Below, piece by piece: positions 13,718 to 15,383 of a stretch of 15,383 bases of DNA. Source of the DNA: Candidatus Moranbacteria bacterium UBA4824 (lineage in GTDB: Bacteria > Patescibacteriota > Minisyncoccia > Moranbacterales > UBA2206). Within the stretch, counting starts at the first letter, position 1; every line of letters begins with the position of its first letter. A program made the position numbers and the translations under genes. The notes beneath the pieces are model-generated. The model did not search any database. It was not told the DNA's origin and was given only the letters and a program-made list of their open reading frames with translations. The stretch is from the NCBI GenBank assembly GCA_002400405.1, contig DHFM01000044.1, positions 1 through 15,383 of the forward strand, written 5' to 3'.

Positions 13718-15262
13718 TTATTGCAATTTTATTCCAATTTTTCCCATTTGTTTTTCAATCTCCTCATTCAATTCTTTTTCCTTCTCTATCTGCCCTTTCA
13801 ATTCTTCGGTCAACTTTTTCATTTTTTCTTCAAACGGAATTCCATCATCAATTTCATCTGGAATGCCAACATATCTCCCAGGGGTCAAAACAAAATTGTG
13901 TTTTTGAATTTCGGGAAGTGTGGCTGATTTGCAAAAACCTTTTATGTCTGCATATTTGCTTTCTCGACTTCTCCATTGCCGATAAGTATCAGAAATTTTT
14001 TGCATATCTTCTTCGGTGAACATGCGATGAGTGCGATCAGCCAAATATCCCATCTCGCTGGCATCAATAAAAAGAATTTCACCGGTGCGCTTGCGATCTC
14101 CATTGCCCGCGCGTTTTCTTGAGATAAACCAAATGCAAGCCGGAATGCCGGTATTGTAGAAAAGTTGTTTCGGAAGTGCGACGATGCAATCCACCAAATC
14201 AGCTTCGATAATATTTTTTCTGATTTCTCCTTCATTTGATGTATTGGATGAAAGCGATCCATTTGCCAACACTAAAGCCATAATGCCTTTGGGTGAAAGA
14301 TGATAAATCATATGTTGCATCCAAGCAAAATTGGCATTGCCAGTTGGTGGCACGCCATATTTCCAACGCGAATCATTTTTCAAAAGCTCACCTGACCAGT
14401 CGCTGTCATTGAAAGGAGGGTTAGCTAAGATAAAATCGGCTTTCAAGTCTTTATGCACATCATTCAAAAATGAGCCCTCGGTGTTCCATTTCACCTGTTC
14501 TCCGTCAATTCCCTGAATGGCTAAATTCATCCGACAAAGTTTCCAAGTAGTTTGATTAGATTCTTGCCCATAAATAGAAATATCATCAAGTCTTCCTTTG
14601 TGTTCTTTGACAAACTTTTCACTCATAATAAACATTCCGCCAGATCCACAAGCCGGATCATAAACTCTCCCTTTGTATGGCTCAATCATTTCTACCATCA
14701 ATTTCACTATTGATTTTGGCGTGTAAAACTGACCGCCCTTTTTGCCTTCCGCGTTGGCAAATTCTCCCAAAAAATATTCATAAACTCGACCCAAAAGATC
14801 TTTGGTCTTGGCAGCTTCATCGCCCAAAGCAACATTGCCAATTAAATCAATCAGACTACCAAGCGCCGCTTTGTCGAGATTTGGTTTGGCATAAACTTTC
14901 GCTAGAATTCCCTTGAGCGATGAGTTGTCTTTTTCAATCGCATCCATGGCCTCATCAATATCAGTACCAATCGAAGGAAGTTTTGCTCGAGAGTGCAAAT
15001 ATGACCAACGTGCAATTGGCGGAACATAGAAAACATTTTGAGCAACATATTCATCCACATCTTCCGGATCAGCTCCAGCATAATCACCCTTACCATCTTT
15101 CAATTTTGCATATAATTCTTCAAAAGAATCGGAAATATATTTGAGAAAAATCAAACCCAAAACCACGTGCTTATATTCCGCCGCGTCAATATTTTTTCGC
15201 AGTTTATCCGCCACCTTAAAAAGGGTCTTTTCAAAAGCTTCTACTTTTTGTCCGTTAGCCAT
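13718..15262 (-). CDS. hsdM: Type I restriction-modification DNA methyltransferase HsdM (514 aa)
   Basis: HsdM methylates adenine in the target chosen by HsdS and is needed for both modification and restriction. The N-terminal helical HsdM domain (FEKTLFKVADKLRKNIDAAEYKHVVLGLIFLKYISDSF) precedes the catalytic domain. GQFYTP is at 177-182, SAM motif I DPACGSGG at 202-209, and catalytic motif IV NPPF at 281-284 (gamma-class adenine methyltransferase order). The C-terminus is a charged coiled-coil-like helix (about 450-514) as used to contact HsdS. Length is typical. It is the first gene of the locus, directly behind the predicted promoter. The ATG at 15262 matches the conserved start; only a weak AAAGAA precedes it. 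Confidence 0.97.
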   Translation of the reverse strand: MANGQKVEAFEKTLFKVADKLRKNIDAAEYKHVVLGLIFLKYISDSFEELYAKLKDGKGDYAGADPEDVDEYVAQNVFYVPPIARWSYLHSRAKLPSIGTDIDEAMDAIEKDNSSLKGILAKVYAKPNLDKAALGSLIDLIGNVALGDEAAKTKDLLGRVYEYFLGEFANAEGKKGGQFYTPKSIVKLMVEMIEPYKGRVYDPACGSGGMFIMSEKFVKEHKGRLDDISIYGQESNQTTWKLCRMNLAIQGIDGEQVKWNTEGSFLNDVHKDLKADFILANPPFNDSDWSGELLKNDSRWKYGVPPTGNANFAWMQHMIYHLSPKGIMALVLANGSLSSNTSNEGEIRKNIIEADLVDCIVALPKQLFYNTGIPACIWFISRKRAGNGDRKRTGEILFIDASEMGYLADRTHRMFTEEDMQKISDTYRQWRSRESKYADIKGFCKSATLPEIQKHNFVLTPGRYVGIPDEIDDGIPFEEKMKKLTEELKGQIEKEKELNEEIEKQMGKIGIKLQ

Positions 15263-15295
15263 AATATTTCTTTTTAATTTATATTCTATACCCCT

Positions 15296-15324
15296 ATTCT
15301 ACTCCCAGCTCTCCCTAAAGTAAA
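15296..15324 (-). promoter_or_regulatory. Promoter of the type I locus (upstream of hsdM)
   Basis: On the minus strand, -35 TTTACT (15319-15324), 17-nt spacer, -10 TAGAAT (15296-15301), giving a leader of about 27 nt. A second TAGAAT-like box (15283-15288) lies closer to the gene, so the exact start is uncertain. Confidence 0.5.
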
Positions 15325-15325
15325 G

Positions 15326-15354
15326 AAAAACAAGCTGACTTAAGCTTGTTTTTT
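15326..15354. terminator. Probable bidirectional terminator upstream of the type I locus
   Basis: AAAAACAAGCT (15326-15336) pairs perfectly with AGCTTGTTTTT (15343-15353) around a 6-nt loop. There is a T run on the plus strand (15349-15354) and, read on the minus strand, TTTTTC after the stem. It probably ends a transcript entering from the right of the window and insulates the hsdM promoter. No gene is visible between it and the window edge. Confidence 0.7.
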
Positions 15355-15383
15355 ATGATTTCTATTTCTTATTCCTCCAATCC

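Overview
The window is a defence-dense stretch of an AT-rich bacterial genome in which every gene I can support lies on the minus strand. The style (low GC, frequent absence of a Shine-Dalgarno motif, a tiny AbrB-fold protein, a five-helix 'conserved TM helix' membrane protein, tightly packed defence genes) suggests a Candidate Phyla Radiation / Patescibacteria genome. This is an inference from general style, not proof. Several genes end cleanly at TGA (the AbrB-like gene, hsdS and the 128-aa gene, two of them in ATGA overlaps), which argues against the UGA=Gly code of Gracilibacteria and Absconditabacteria.

Left part (1-2943): a type III restriction-modification system. The helicase/nuclease subunit Res is cut by the window edge and lies 2 nt downstream of the methyltransferase Mod. 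Mod has a clear sigma70-like promoter whose -10 box lies inside a 12-bp perfect inverted repeat. Mod also carries a widespread palindromic DNA repeat translated in frame.

Middle (2944-4363): two stand-alone units, an AbrB/SpoVT-type DNA-binding protein behind an operator-like array, and a 230-aa membrane protein of the mechanosensitive-channel TM-helix type with a strong ribosome binding site and its own promoter and terminator. The 317-nt gap upstream of the membrane gene holds its promoter, two leader hairpins, a cluster of GTAAT/ATTAC half-sites and a tandem 12-bp repeat.

Right part (4364-15301): an expanded type I restriction-modification locus, transcribed hsdM - rloA-like ATPase - rloB-like protein - unknown 128 aa - hsdS - unknown 549 aa - unknown 340 aa - hsdR. 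HsdM, HsdS and HsdR are each complete and carry the expected motifs. Three guest modules sit between them. (1) A RloA/RloB-type ABC ATPase plus TOPRIM-like pair has its own extended -10 promoter. (2) A 128-aa unknown gene overlaps the hsdS start by ATGA. (3) A two-gene cassette consists of a 549-aa protein, translationally coupled to hsdS by another ATGA and ending in a HEPN-like R-x5-H motif, and a 340-aa protein with one membrane segment. The 549/340 cassette is visibly more AT-rich than hsdR and hsdM. It is the best candidate here for an undescribed defence component: an RNase-like or sensor effector tied to the type I specificity subunit. No tRNA, rRNA, CRISPR array or insertion sequence was seen.
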